The notes below the pieces were generated by a model that had not been told where the DNA came from, searched no databases, and was given only the letters and a program-made list of their open reading frames with translations. Made by a program: the position numbers and the translations under genes. DNA of 64,000 nt from Hypericum androsaemum (taxonomy: Eukaryota; Streptophyta; Magnoliopsida; Malpighiales; Hypericaceae), in the NCBI GenBank assembly GCA_963995505.1, contig OZ023199.1:868001-932000 (forward strand), in the 5' to 3' direction. Positions 12,173 to 24,800 of the stretch are shown here, one piece after another (position 1 is the stretch's first letter; every line of letters begins with the position of its first letter).

Positions 12173-15100
12173 TCAATGCGAACAGGAGCATTTGGGTTCA
12201 TCGCTACCGGAGGCCATCTTGTAGCTGTGCTCCCATGCATCCGCGGTCGCAGCTTGGTCGTGAGGCACATGACGAGGGTGTTTCTCCCTTTTATCGCCTT
12301 TAACTTGCTTCAGTGCGTGCTTGAGTGCAGGCAGCAAGGCCTCCATACATTCGGCTGCAGCATTCGGGTTCCCCGGCATATTGATAATCTGAACAGATCA
12401 ATTTTGGTAAAAGCTCGTGTGTCAGTATCCTAACAATATCGGAACAAACAGCTATTGGCACGGTATTGTAGTTGAACGAAAAGGAAGTAGATGACTAGAA
12501 ATTCCAGTTACTTACCAAGGTCGACCCCCTTATTCCAGCAGCAGAACGAGATAGCATAGCGAATGGTGTTATCTGTTTCGGAACAAGTAAAATGTTAAGC
12601 CAGCTTCATGAATCTCGTCACCCTACACATATTTTATTTGCGAACTAGGGAAGGCTATACTACCTATGCTTAACTTCTCTTCCATAGTTACATGCCACGA
12701 AATTACGAATCTTGCACCATTTCGTATGATTGACTTGCATTTTTCTGTTCTATCCATCATTTAGTCATCCTAAGCACTCCTCCTTTAACGAAAAATTTAC
12801 TTGGTAAACGAAGAGCAAAATGATAGAAGCATCCACCGTGCAAGAGGTGCACTATCGTGACAAATGCTAATACCTTCAAGCTTTCTTGCATCATGACAAA
12901 CTGAAGACCAGGTGCTTCCTTCTCTATCACCTGCTTGGTTGCTTCAGGGGTCACATCTCTTGGAGTGCAGCCAGTTCCGCCTTAAAAAAGAACTGAATTT
13001 CAGCCCAACTGCAATTATCTGAACCATAAATAATTCACAAGCTAGACCGATGCAGGAACCTTACCAAGCGTAAGGATGAGATCCATTTTATCGATGTCAC
13101 ACCATCTTAACAGGGCATCTTTGATTTTGTCTACATCATCTGGGACAACCGCTGTAGTAGCAACTCTGGCTCCTAACTTCTCTGAAGAGGAATTGACAAC
13201 GGTCACAGCCCTAGGGCCACTGCCACAGATGAATGCAAAGGGTCATTATGATTTTTCTGGGAACGCAAGGTTAAATGTTCACAGCCACAAATGAAATTGG
13301 GCTCATCCAAGTAGGAGTTGCACATTGTATCAGCTGAAAACCAATATGTAGCAAACAATTTTGTGCATCCTTGTCTCACTTTGACAAGAAGCAATATCCT
13401 GTTCGCTTTTTCTATTTAGCATCATAGGTGTGACCTCCCGAAAACTACGATTACGTGAGGCGTATCCATATGCACAGAAACATAAATTAGAAATTATCTA
13501 TTTAGTCTGCTCCGCTAGTCCTAAAATTCAAGTGAAAGAATCAAACAGGAAAACCAAGAGATAAGAGTACCTCCGGTCGGGCCCCAAACCTGATGCAACA
13601 GTATCACTCACTGTTAATATAGCAACTCTATACTCGGATCTTTCAGACCCGCTGGCAGTTGCTTCTCTAGAGAAAGCTACTTTTTCTGGGAATGCTACAG
13701 CTGCCTTGTTGCTAGCAGCATTATCCGTTAAATCGGAAACAACAATGGCGGGTACAGAAGTTCCAGCAGGTAATATGTTCCCCGTCACTGGCAATTCCAA
13801 CAAAGCGTTGGCTGATTTCATGCTTAAAAGCCTGCTGCTCGTTTGGTGGCCCGTGCTTTCTGCAACAAACCTGTTCCCCAACGGAACAATACTGATTAAG
13901 CAAGCCAGATTTCAAGTAATAATAACACCTAGCAAAGTCATGTCTGAAAAAACGGACTCGTCACTAAATTAGAAGATCCACCTAACACGCCTCTTAAACT
14001 CAATACCAGCTTATGGATAGGTTTTTGTCATATGCTATCTTTCAAATAGCAATTTCAACATTCAGATATCCTTTCCAAAATCAGCGTGCCAAATTGTCAA
14101 TTTGCTACTTTAATTTGGTGAATGCCACTTCTGTAGAATCATATACGTAGGACTATCAAATGGAGAATGTTACATATCGCGTATGCATTCATACTAACAA
14201 CATAATAAAAAGTTACCCAGGATTGCCTGACCCATCGTTGACCTTCCATCGAATAGTGGCACGATGAAATTCAGGCCGGACTGCATCAGTCTTTATGGAT
14301 CTGTCAAGTCGTGCATGAATTCTGGAAAAAAAGACAGACCAAGATGATATGCCAGGAGTCACTTAACAAAAGGGCAGGAAGGTTGCAAGACAGAACAGGA
14401 AACTATGAATATCCCAGCAACCTCAACAGATGAGGATTAGTCCATCCAGAAAGCGTGCGTATGGCAGGGACTACAAAGACATGGAAACAAACTAAGCAGC
14501 TCACAGGATTTCCTGGTAACCCGAAGGCAAGAATTTTTCCTGATGGTGCATGCTCAGATGCTTTAGAGGAGATCTCTGCAAACGTTAACGGCTTTCCAGG
14601 TCTCATGCAAACCTGTGACAAAATTCTAAAGTTATTCATTTCAATTCTCTCACATAAGACATGGATATATCTGCAACCAACAGACAATTTACAATGTTCA
14701 GTTATGCTTATCCTTTCTTAAGGTGACAGCAGATCAAATTCAATTGCAAAGATAAGTTACCTTGTCAAAATGTACTTTCCCTTTCTTTGCCAGAAGTGGC
14801 TTAACAAAATCCTTGTCTCCCATGGAGACTCCACCTGAAGTCAAAAGTATATGAATTCCAGAAGAAAGGGCAGAATCCAGAATCTTCTCAAGATCTCCCA
14901 TCTCATCTCCAGCAATTCCTAGGTCAATAACCTTGCATTGATGCTGCGTCCCCGCAGCTAATAGCATAGCACGGTTGGAGTCCCTGATCTGCAAAAGAGA
15001 TCAACATATCAAACTTAAAACTTCAATAAGGGGAAGAAAAACTGCATCCAGTAGTAGAACAACTTGGATGAGAGCCCAAAACTAACAATGGACGTGACAA

Positions 15101-17189
15101 TCATAATTGTGATGTAGACTGATTTCCGAACCCTATGAATCCCCTATTGGGTAGCACATAAAAAGGCATGGCTCAAATGACAGGAAACCAAGGGAAGTAC
15201 CAAAAGAGATATTAACTGTTGCGAGGAGAAAAACAACAAGGCAACGTGGCTTTGGCATTTTCTCTTGATAAATATGATAGTGTTGAAGAAAGCACAGATA
15301 ATAAGAGTGACCAACTATTCTCAATTCATCAAATTTCAACTTGATTAAAATTAGAGATCAAATAATTAACATGTGCTGTTGAATGGACGGACAGTTAACT
15401 GCCCAGGTGACTGATAAAAAGCAACTCCAGATGGCCAACCAAATTATTGACAATCTTAACTGCATATATTCTTTCCTCGGAAGACCAAAAACTATTTAGC
15501 ATACAGAGTATTCCGCAGTCAACAATTGAATTGTAATTTTTCGCGAATAGTATATGAAGCAAAATCCTCTTGCATGCAATGCTTCTACTAGCGGGAAGCC
15601 CACATACTCCACAAAATTAACAGAATTGAATGTGCTTACAGAAATATCAAGCTACCAGACGATTTCTCTATCATCAAAGCTCTCTCAAGATTTACTCTAA
15701 AAACCTTTCAAAAAAAGTTTTACTCTAACAAAGGAAACGAGACAGTACCTGCCCACGATTGAGACATTCAACAGTTGGCTCCACAAGTTCATCACCGGTA
15801 GAAAGCACTCCAATAGTTGGTGTGGGGTATACCTGAGAAGGAATCTCTATGAAGTACATTGCCAAGTCGACAACCAGAAAATGAGAAGCAAAGCAATACC
15901 TTCACCATCGTAACACCAGCAGTGGCAAGTAAGCCGATTTCTGAAGCAGTTAATCTTTCTCCAGATCTTAATATCGTGGCATGTTTCTCAATATCAGATC
16001 CCTGGAAAAGAAGAAGGATTACCATCCTTTAATTTGGTAGGCAACTCTTTCCATTTGATAGTTTTCCCACAAAGATTTTCCCCCAATGGTCAACTAAGTT
16101 AGGCATCTATATTAGCATCTTACTCCCTTCTAAGTAACTAGATACATTATGATCTATACAAACCATAGTAACAAAATAATTAAAACAGGGGAAGCATTAC
16201 CACTGGACGAATATCTGCACCTTTTTTCACTTGTAACATAATTCGTACTTGCTTCAATCCGGCAGAGGTATCATCAACAGTTTCAGTATCCTCAACCTGA
16301 ACAACCGCATCAGCACCATCAGGTATCGGTCCTAAACACATTATGAAATACAAAAGAAACAGGTTACACGTAAATATGCAGAATATACATAAACTCCATC
16401 TTATTCTCACTTAGGCTCAACAGTGGCATTAGCATGAAAAACAAATCAGTCTTCTACTAACCAACAAGCCACTAAAACAGAGGAACAAAAAAAGTGGAAT
16501 GGCAAGCATTTACTAAGGCCTACAAGTTACTATGCAGTTCAATCTCGGCCAAAGATTCTTCGTATCCAACCAAGCTAGTGTATCAGCTTTCAGGATATAA
16601 CTTAGAGCCAAGCACAAGCGTGCTCTCATCGAAAAAGTCTATCCGTAATGTCGGAATCACAGATATTCTCCCATCATTCCAACATTACTCAAAGCCTGCA
16701 CATTAAGATAGTCAACTCTATAGCTCCGAGGACCCTATTCGCCAAAAAGAGCGAGATTTTACGCCCAGCCAACCCCTCTAGATGGGACAGAAGCTATGGA
16801 AGCTGTAAGAAACCGACCTCCGGTAGTGACGTAGGCAACAGTGCCGGGGACAACGGTGACGCCGAGCCCATCGTTCCCGGCCCGCGACTCCGTGATCACC
16901 GGGTACACGCCCGGCCCATCAGATGCAACAACCGCGTACCCATCCTGAAATCACCAAACCCCCCCACACACACCAAAATAAGCAGAAATTAACTAACTAC
17001 GAAAATTACGAAATGCCACCAAGGTGGGACCACCACCTTGATAGAGGCGGGGTAAGGAGGGAGAGGGTCGGGAGCCACCACGTCCTCCGCGATGACCTTC
17101 CCTAGGGCCTCGTGGATCGGGACGGTGACACGTGGCAGCCGCTCCGCCACTTTCAGCACCGCTTCGAGAGCTTCTTCGGCGGATATCAT
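12173..17189 (-). CDS. CNX1: Molybdopterin biosynthesis protein CNX1 (MoeA-MogA fusion)
   Basis: Catalyses the last two steps of molybdenum cofactor synthesis in the cytosol: the C-terminal G domain (MogA-like) adenylates molybdopterin and the N-terminal E domain (MoeA-like) inserts molybdate. Thirteen exons, all in phase: 17037-17189, 16818-16944, 16201-16331, 15900-16001, 15749-15832, 14761-14988, 14422-14612, 14217-14321, 13571-13870 (or -13891), 13065-13219, 12874-12980, 12516-12572, 12173-12388. The product is 651 (or 658) aa against about 670 in Arabidopsis. E-domain signatures: [62 protein letters not shown] and [13 protein letters not shown]-domain signatures: [36 protein letters not shown], and IRGSTL followed by [15 protein letters not shown]. 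The tail ends in PKCSCSH. The first two exons are markedly GC-rich. The ATG is preceded by a telo-box. Confidence 0.97.
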
Positions 17190-18711
17190 TGTCTTCGTCG
17201 GACGGGTTTAGGGTTTAGGGCTTTAGGAGGTGGGTGTCCGTACAATGGCGAGGAAAGAGGATGGGGGGTCTCCGAGAGTTAGAGGAGGAAGACGATATAA
17301 GTCAACAGAGATAATTGACACGTGGCGGTGGCTAACGGGATGTCGTATTGGGCCTTCCGTCATCGTGGGCCTCGTGGATGTTTCTGTTTGGGTCCAAGTG
17401 AAAGCTCAGATCCGACTTTAATTTATATTAGTAAATCGAATATTATTCGAATAAGGAAACATACAATATCATGAAGTAATAGAGAATATTGTAGGATTTA
17501 TACTTCAATTATTCTAATGTATAACCAATGTTACATAAAGTAATTTAATATATAGTTAATTTATTATATCCAAACAAATTAACATGCACAAACTTGCCCT
17601 ATTTTGCTTTCTCCTCCTTTAATCTTATAAAAATCTGTCTTGCTCCTCTAATTACTTGTTCAAACGTATTTGGGAAGAAAAAAAAGCGCTTTAATGCTAC
17701 GACGTCGTTTTGACCAAGTATCATCAGCAAGCAACACCCTCTGCGCACGACCCTGCCCGACTGGAGCTGGTTCGTCGGGCGGGAAGTCCTGCTAGATCAA
17801 GAGGCGTTGGCGAGAATTGTTGACGAGGTCCACGGGCATCGGAGGGGCTCGGTGCTGGAACGGATACCGGCGCCTGCCTACTTGTCGACGATCAGAGCGA
17901 GACGTTTCGCCATGAATTCCATTCCATGGATGCTTTGTTAAGGCGTATCAACAGCTCTGCGACCTCCTAGAAGAACAGCGTCTTGAAGGTGTCTGGCTTC
18001 CCGGTTTACTTGATGTACATCTGTTTTTGTGATCCGGAACGACGAGTTCTATGGCGAACAAAACTTCCGAGGGCGAGGCTAGGGAGAAGGCCCTTTGTTT
18101 TGCATGTTTAACCCGTAACATCTCGCAGATCGCCTTTCCTTGTACATATGATGAGCATTTCGTCACAAACCAGGAAGTATATCGGTACAAAAATAGCAGA
18201 TAGGCGGTCGGAATGATTTAACGAGGAAAATTCAGAATGCTGAAGCGACAGAAACTTGATCAAGATGATACCAGGCAGAAACACAAATGAACATCACTTA
18301 CTACGGGGAAAAGGAAAAGGAAAAGGAGCCAGATCAAGAACACACAAATTTCTTACATAAACAAGCATGGATCAACGGAGGGGCGAGCTAATTGCAGATT
18401 GTGATAGATGATAAATGCGTTATCAAAACTTGTAGTGTGTGTTTCAACAATTACCAGTGGCCACCTTTGCTCTTGATTGGCAGCATTGCCCTCTTACCCT
18501 TACTTGAAATTTGTTCATATAAACCTGAGTCAAACAACCATGTACCGCATAATATGAGTTTCTGATGGAACATGCATGCCAAGTATATAAACACTGTATA
18601 AGAATCATGATTTATAATGTTTACCCGGATTAAGGGAAGATGAGAATGGTTCTTGCATGGTGGGAGATACCGCACGCCTAAGATGATCGGTGCTCATCAT
18701 CAGCCAACAAA
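17190..18711. other. Spacer between CNX1 and the PPR gene
   Basis: 17190-17420 is the GC-rich CNX1 promoter/leader. 17420-17690 is AT-rich. 17740-17940 (+) is GC-rich and open in one frame (DWSWFVGREVLLDQEALARIVDE...) but stops at once, has no recognised family and may be a decayed coding fragment. 18300-18330 holds a short GGAAAA repeat. 18400-18711 should carry the 3' UTR of the PPR gene. Confidence 0.45.
17208..17216 (-). promoter_or_regulatory. Telo-box in the CNX1 5' leader
   Basis: AAACCCTAA on the minus strand, 19 bases above the CNX1 ATG, in a run of AAACCCTAAACCC. The position is typical of a plant telo-box in the 5' UTR of housekeeping genes. Confidence 0.6.
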
Positions 18712-21204
18712 TTAATAAGGCATGAGAAGCAAAGATTGAATAGAATGATCCTCTCTTTTCAACTGAGGGAGGAGACTTCTTAACAGAGAATATATCGGTA
18801 CCGACTGTGAGTGACTTCTATCTGCGGAAACAAATGTATTCACGCAGTTGTTGACTTCAATCCAGCTGTACCCAGGTACTTTCTCAACTCCTCTGTCTTT
18901 CATCAAACTTCTAGTTTTAAGTACATTCTCCCATTGTCCAGCATCAGCATGTGTATTAGATAAAAGCATGTAATATCCAGAATTCGCAGGGTCCAAGTCA
19001 AGTAGGTTTCTTAAAGCTAATTCTGCAAGCTCAACACGGCCATGGACCCTACAGGCTCCGAGTAATGTTCCCCAAATACCGGCATCAGGGGGAAAGGGCA
19101 TGCTGTTGATAGTATCGAAAGCTTTATCCAAGCGACCAGCACGACCATACAAATCCACCACACAAGCATAATGCTCTAACCCAGGACGAATCCCGTATTC
19201 CTCGGTCATGCAGTTGAAATAGTGAATCCCATCATCAATTCGACCAGCATGTCCGCAAGAAGAAATGATGTTGAGAAAGCTAACACGGTCAGGTTGCACT
19301 CCACTTTCCAACATGCGATGGAACAGAGAAAGTGACTCCTCGAGGTGTCCATGATACCCATAAGCAGCAATCATGCTATTCCATGCTACTTCATTCTTAA
19401 CTTGCATCATGTTGAAGACTAGCCTAGCCGTGCTCAACATTCCGCATTTCGCATACATATCTATCAACGTACTTTCGGCAAAAAGATCAGCAGCAAAATA
19501 ATTTTTTATTATAAAGTTATGTATCTCTTTCCCATAGCAGATAGATGGTAAGCTTGCACAAACAGATAGAGCAGCTGATACACTCACACAGTCATAGCTC
19601 ATTCCTTCTCTTCCCATTTCTCGGAAGAGATCAATCGCCTGCTCTGGTTTTCCATTCCGTGAACAACCGGTGATCATCATGTTCCAACAAAATGAGTCTC
19701 TGCTAGGTAATTTCCTAAATGCAACGTGTGCGAGGTCCAGTCTTCCACATTTGGCATACATGTCCAGAATTGCGCTTCCCACATGACAGTTTGCATCTAG
19801 CCCATTCTTCAAGATGTAAGCATGCAGTTCTTTGCCCAATTTTAAGGCACACAAACCGGCAAGCGCAGGTAAAATGCTCGAAAGAGTTAGAGAATTTGGA
19901 GTCAATTCTCTTCGAAGTAACCATATAAACGTTTCTAAAGCATCTCGGTTCATCCCGTTCAGCACATAGCCAGAAATCATAGCCGTGCAAGCTACAACAT
20001 CAATAGCTGGGCTGCTCTTAAAAATCTTGCATGACATCTCCATGTCCCCACACTTAGCATACACATCAATTAGAGCGCTTACCAGGAATGCATCTAGAAT
20101 AACCCCATGCTTTACCATATAACCATGTATTTCTTTAGCTTGTTTGAGATCTGTTGACTCGGAAAGAGATGGAATGAGGCTAGAAAAAGTTGTCGCATCC
20201 GGCTTGACACCTGAACATATCATGTCACGAAACAAGGACAATGCTTCATCCGAGAAGCCATTTTGCACGAGCCCGGTAATCATCCCATTCCATGTAATCG
20301 TACAAGTCTGAGGCATTGATCTGAACAACTTGCGTGCATCGGACAACAATCTACACTTCGTATAGGCCGCCACCAAAGTGTTGGCCACTGACGGCTCAAA
20401 CTCCAGCCCGCATTTAACAGCAAACCCATGTAGCTGCATCGCATATCCACTCGTTCCCTTCAAGCCACAAACAGAGAGCACACACGCAAAAGTAGCCGCA
20501 TTGGGCCTACTCCCACCCTCCACCATAACCCGAAACATCTCCAAACACTCATCCACCCCTCCATACTTCGCCAACCCATGAAGCATCACATTCCACAGAA
20601 CACAATCCCTCTCCGGCATTTCACCAAACAGTTGTCCCGCATCAACCAAGCACCCGTTCTCCGCGTACAACTTCACCAACGCGCTCCCCACGAACACGTC
20701 CACCCCGAAACCCATCTCCAGAATCCTCCTATGCACCATCCTCCCCAACCTCACGCTGTTCAACCCGCAACACGCCTTAACGACGGGCGGGAAAGTGTAC
20801 TTGTCAGGAGAAACACCACACCCCATCATCTTAAAGTAGAACAAAACAGCAAACTTGAACCGACCCAGTTCATTACACCCTCTGATCATCCAATTCCAAG
20901 GCATTGTCCTAAAAGACCACCTAAAAGGGTCGCTAAAGAACATTGCTTTCGCGTAATTGAACTGCCCACAGAGGACGTACATCCCGAGAGCCCTCGCGGC
21001 CAATGTCCCGTGCGAAGGGAACCCATTGACGAGGAGGTGGGCGTGGACTTGCTTGCCTTGTGGTGCAAGTGAAGGAGATGAACAGGCCTTGAGGGCTTCC
21101 TCGAGCTGAAGCGGGTCTAGTTGGAAATAACAGTTGGGGGTTGGTGGATTAAGGGATGGGTGTTTGTGAAGGGAGCGTAGTGTTTTGGTTGACAATTGTT
21201 TCAT
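18712..21204 (-). CDS. Pentatricopeptide repeat protein, PLS class with E motifs (At4g21300-like)
   Basis: A single-exon 830-aa protein (ATG at 21204-21202). Repeated PLS-type PPR modules run from about residue 65 to 740. Recurrent signatures are ...SALVKLYAENGCL, ...NTLVAAYTKCRLL, ...SALIDVYAKCGDM, ...SAILDMYAKCGRL and ...STLIDMYAKCGML, each followed by a W-N-x-M-I module. The C-terminal E/E+ region includes ...GIWGTLLGACRVHGRVEL and VPGYSWIEVNN. No DYW deaminase domain follows; the protein ends RSLLPQLKREDHSIQSLLLMPY. Such proteins bind organellar RNA, usually for C-to-U editing with a partner supplying the DYW domain, or for processing. No clear transit peptide prediction can be made by eye, but the basic, Ser/Thr-bearing N-terminus (MKQLSTKTLRSLHKH) fits organelle import. 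Absence of introns is usual for the family. Confidence 0.95.
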   Translation of the reverse strand: MKQLSTKTLRSLHKHPSLNPPTPNCYFQLDPLQLEEALKACSSPSLAPQGKQVHAHLLVNGFPSHGTLAARALGMYVLCGQFNYAKAMFFSDPFRWSFRTMPWNWMIRGCNELGRFKFAVLFYFKMMGCGVSPDKYTFPPVVKACCGLNSVRLGRMVHRRILEMGFGVDVFVGSALVKLYAENGCLVDAGQLFGEMPERDCVLWNVMLHGLAKYGGVDECLEMFRVMVEGGSRPNAATFACVLSVCGLKGTSGYAMQLHGFAVKCGLEFEPSVANTLVAAYTKCRLLSDARKLFRSMPQTCTITWNGMITGLVQNGFSDEALSLFRDMICSGVKPDATTFSSLIPSLSESTDLKQAKEIHGYMVKHGVILDAFLVSALIDVYAKCGDMEMSCKIFKSSPAIDVVACTAMISGYVLNGMNRDALETFIWLLRRELTPNSLTLSSILPALAGLCALKLGKELHAYILKNGLDANCHVGSAILDMYAKCGRLDLAHVAFRKLPSRDSFCWNMMITGCSRNGKPEQAIDLFREMGREGMSYDCVSVSAALSVCASLPSICYGKEIHNFIIKNYFAADLFAESTLIDMYAKCGMLSTARLVFNMMQVKNEVAWNSMIAAYGYHGHLEESLSLFHRMLESGVQPDRVSFLNIISSCGHAGRIDDGIHYFNCMTEEYGIRPGLEHYACVVDLYGRAGRLDKAFDTINSMPFPPDAGIWGTLLGACRVHGRVELAELALRNLLDLDPANSGYYMLLSNTHADAGQWENVLKTRSLMKDRGVEKVPGYSWIEVNNCVNTFVSADRSHSQSVPIYSLLRSLLPQLKREDHSIQSLLLMPY

Positions 21205-21844
21205 TGTCTGAATGGCTTTGGTGTAGTGCCCAACTTTGACTGATTTGTTAAATATGGGATGAACGGAATAATCGAGATTCTAATCAGTAACAACAAAATT
21301 AACTCTCGACTTTGAAGTCATAAGATATTGCTAGGTGCAAGAACAAAATTTTCTGCTCCCATCAAGACAATTACATTGTATTTTTTGGGTTTAGGTAATT
21401 TTGTTCCTATATATTTTTAATATCCGACGATAATATAAATTCGAACACAGTCGAGCCCTAAAATCCGAGATCTAACAAGAAACGGGCTCTAACGTTCACA
21501 TATTTCATAACATTAACCCATGTACTTAGCGAAGTGAGACTCATTACCTTAATCTTACTTCTTTCCCAAGCATACTCCCACATCTTAAGGAATCCACACG
21601 AATTTGGAAACACGACAAGTGTTAAATACTTATTGAGAAAACTTAGTTACCTTTCAAAGGTCTCACTCTGCTTGAAACTGGATTAGTTAGGTTTTTTTTT
21701 TTCGGAAACCAGGTGGTATCAATTAATAAAAACAGAGGCTAATTGTTGAAGTAAATTAAAATTGAAGCACCTGTGTTATAAGCTTACAAAATTGGGAACG
21801 CATGAAACAGAATTTGAGGTTAATAATGTAGAGGCAGAGAATAT
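21205..21844. other. Spacer between PPR and SMU1 genes
   Basis: AT-rich. It contains the PPR upstream region and the SMU1 3' UTR (about 21700-21844). No additional gene is recognised. Confidence 0.5.
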
Positions 21845-24800
21845 CTAAGCCTTCCACAGCTTCATTGTGCAGTCTTCACCGTAAGTGGCAACGATATTCC
21901 TATGAGGATGATGAGCCAACCCAATTACATCCTTCTCGTGAACCTGCATTACCAGGAAAGTTGCAGAGTAACTGGTTAATCACTGGCAAATGACCAGAAG
22001 ATATGATATAAGTAGCCGGACAAGGCCGTGTTCCCGACGGACACTCGCGAATGTAACTTACCTTCATAAGATGCTCTAGTTTACCCGATTGGTGGCTGAA
22101 GCAATAGATGTTCCTGCAGACATTTCCAGATCATGACCGTAAGCAAAATGGTTGCGGAGTTACATGCAGCTGTGAGGCAAAATGCTACGACCAGTACCAA
22201 TAGCAAGAGTGAAATCACACGGGGTAGCAAAATGATCAAGCATAACGAGGTTAAAAGAGGCAATGATTAATCTACAGTAACACTTAACTAATAGAGAAAA
22301 AGACTGCTATGCATCTTCCCCAATTAACTGATCTAAGAGCAAATACCGAAATAACTGATATGTGTACCGATAGTTTATCAGAGTTCAGGTTCATGCTTAC
22401 TTGTCCTCGGCAACGCAGTAGATCCAGTCACCTTTAGGAGATACACATGCTGCAATAAAATCTCCACCCTCTCTTTTACCTGATGAGAAACTTTTCACAA
22501 CCTGAAAAGAAGTCAAACATAAGATACAATTAAAGTTCGGTGATTAGTTCTGACAGGAAAAAAACAAAATAAGCAGGCGGATCTGCCTCGAAATTCTGCC
22601 ACATAAAAACAGCATGACTGGCACAATTCAAAGTAGTACCTGCCCTTGAAGGGTCATTATATATATCGATGATGTCTTATTGCATACAACAATGTGATCA
22701 GTCTTCTTGGGGAACAGATGAACAGAGTTCACAGAAGCTTCACCGCCCTGAAGTCCACCATGTAAAAAATTAGGTGGAGATAAAATATGCAACTAATGAC
22801 ACATCCCGATATAACACAAGATGGTAGAAAAATATGTGACGAACCCTTGCTGGAGGTGGTGGCCTAAATGTGTGTAAACACTCTGTACTCTTCACATCCC
22901 AAACCTACAAACACCAAATACAGGTCCTACTGTCAAGTGAAAAGAAAATGCCACCCATCAGCAAAGCCGAGCTGAATAACAAATGGCAAACATAGATCAA
23001 CTAACCTTGACCGTTCCATCACTAGATGCAGTAATAATGCGAGTGCCGTCATTAGTAAAGATGGCATCATTGACATAAGTTGTATGACCACGGAACTCTT
23101 TTAACATCTTCCCAGATTTCAAGCCGTGGATTCTATATTAAATAAAAACAACTTTACAAACTTGATTGACCAAAGACAAATTAATCTTGATGTGAACACA
23201 GCAGAAAAATCCATAAGTTAAGACATCATATATCCAATGGTAAACGAGGTTAAACAAGAACAAAAAGTAAGCCACGTGTGTGAACTAGAACAGCCAGAGG
23301 AGCTGAAAAAACTGGTAATTCCTCCACCTTAGGATTTAGGTTATCAGATAAAAAAAAGCTAATCGACCTTTGGAAGTATAAAAATGGATGGACAGACATG
23401 ATAGTGGTCGAGAAGTTTCCAGATAGACTGGCTGTTTTTCTTTTATGGATCAAGAATAGGCCGCTCAATTTTGTGAGGCTGCTATACAGAACTACAGAGT
23501 ACAAGAAGGCGTCCCTGATCTCACAAGGAGTTCCAGGTAGCAAGGGGATGTGTGTGACTATTCATATGCAACATTGAATATCTCTCTTTTAATTTGGATC
23601 AACTGACTGTCACTGAATCACAGGATCAAGTATGAAGCTGAATAACCTGGCCAAGGAAAATAAAGATAGAAATTTATCCTTCAGTTTTGACAGAAGGAAC
23701 AACCTGGCTGTGTTGTCGAAGGATGCACTAAGAATCTGGCTCCCATCACGAGAGAATGTGACGCTCGTAATTCCTTGAGAATGTGCTCTCTCTAGACGGC
23801 GCAAGCATTGACCAGTTCGCACTCGCCAAACCTATACAAGGAAAGGCTGAGGACCAACTTTACGAGAATCATGAACTTCAAAGAACATATTTTTTATTTG
23901 CAATAAGTTTCAAATTTCCAAGAAATATTGATCATCTGATTATACCTAGAGTATTGAACTTTGGCACGATAACGCAGAAGAGAGAGACTTGTCTATCCCC
24001 ATAGTAAGATTTAAAAAAATTAGGTGTTTATAGTCCATTTTCAGAGCACCTTCTCGACCATCATCCGCAAAAAACATTATGTGCAGCCAAAAGCTAACAG
24101 CAGCCAGACTAAAGCTACAATTCCATTTGTCTCTAAACAATCTCCTATTTTGTCACGCTTCGGCTGTTTAGAGCAAATCATAAATTTTGCTGCCCTGATA
24201 TGTCACCAATCAATCAGTCAAGAGACACTTATAAACATTTTAACGAGGAAAACAGCCTTGGCTAGAAAGAAGGACGCACACAACATATAGAAGAAGAACA
24301 AATTGATTTCAAATTGCAAACTGGATCAAACTGAATCCAGGTCAATGTAGTAATTACACCTTTATTCTCCCGTCTTGTGCCCCAGAGGCAAGCATCTCAG
24401 AATCTTTGCTAAAGTCAACGCATAACACAGGATCATCGTGCATCATAAAGGTTTCCTGAAAAGGTTTGCCTTGTTAATGTATTGAGTGTAAAGTGCAAAC
24501 GAAAACTATGAGCAAAATTAATAAGAAAGGAAAACTCACATCAGCCTGGTACTGAAGGTCCTTCTTCAGCTTTCCTGACATGAAATCCCAGACCTAGTTC
24601 CGGCAAGAGTGGCATTGGTTGTTAGCAAGTGTTCCATCATTTTAGGATGCTTGAAAGCCCTAAAAGCCACAATACCTCAATGAATCCATCAACAGAGCAA
24701 GAGACGAGAAACTGCCCATCTGGTGAAAAACGTGCACATTCTGCATGACTTTTTGTTCCAAACTGCAACAAGACCAGACCCAGAGCTACTCATTAGTAAA

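Noticed and set aside
17740..17940. GC-rich frame beginning DWSWFVGREVLLDQ between CNX1 and the PPR gene
   Set aside because: It stops after about 65 codons with no continuation that I can identify; insufficient for a gene call.
20378..21072. Plus-strand open frames opposite the PPR gene
   Set aside because: They lie antisense to a well-supported PPR coding sequence and show no family signature.
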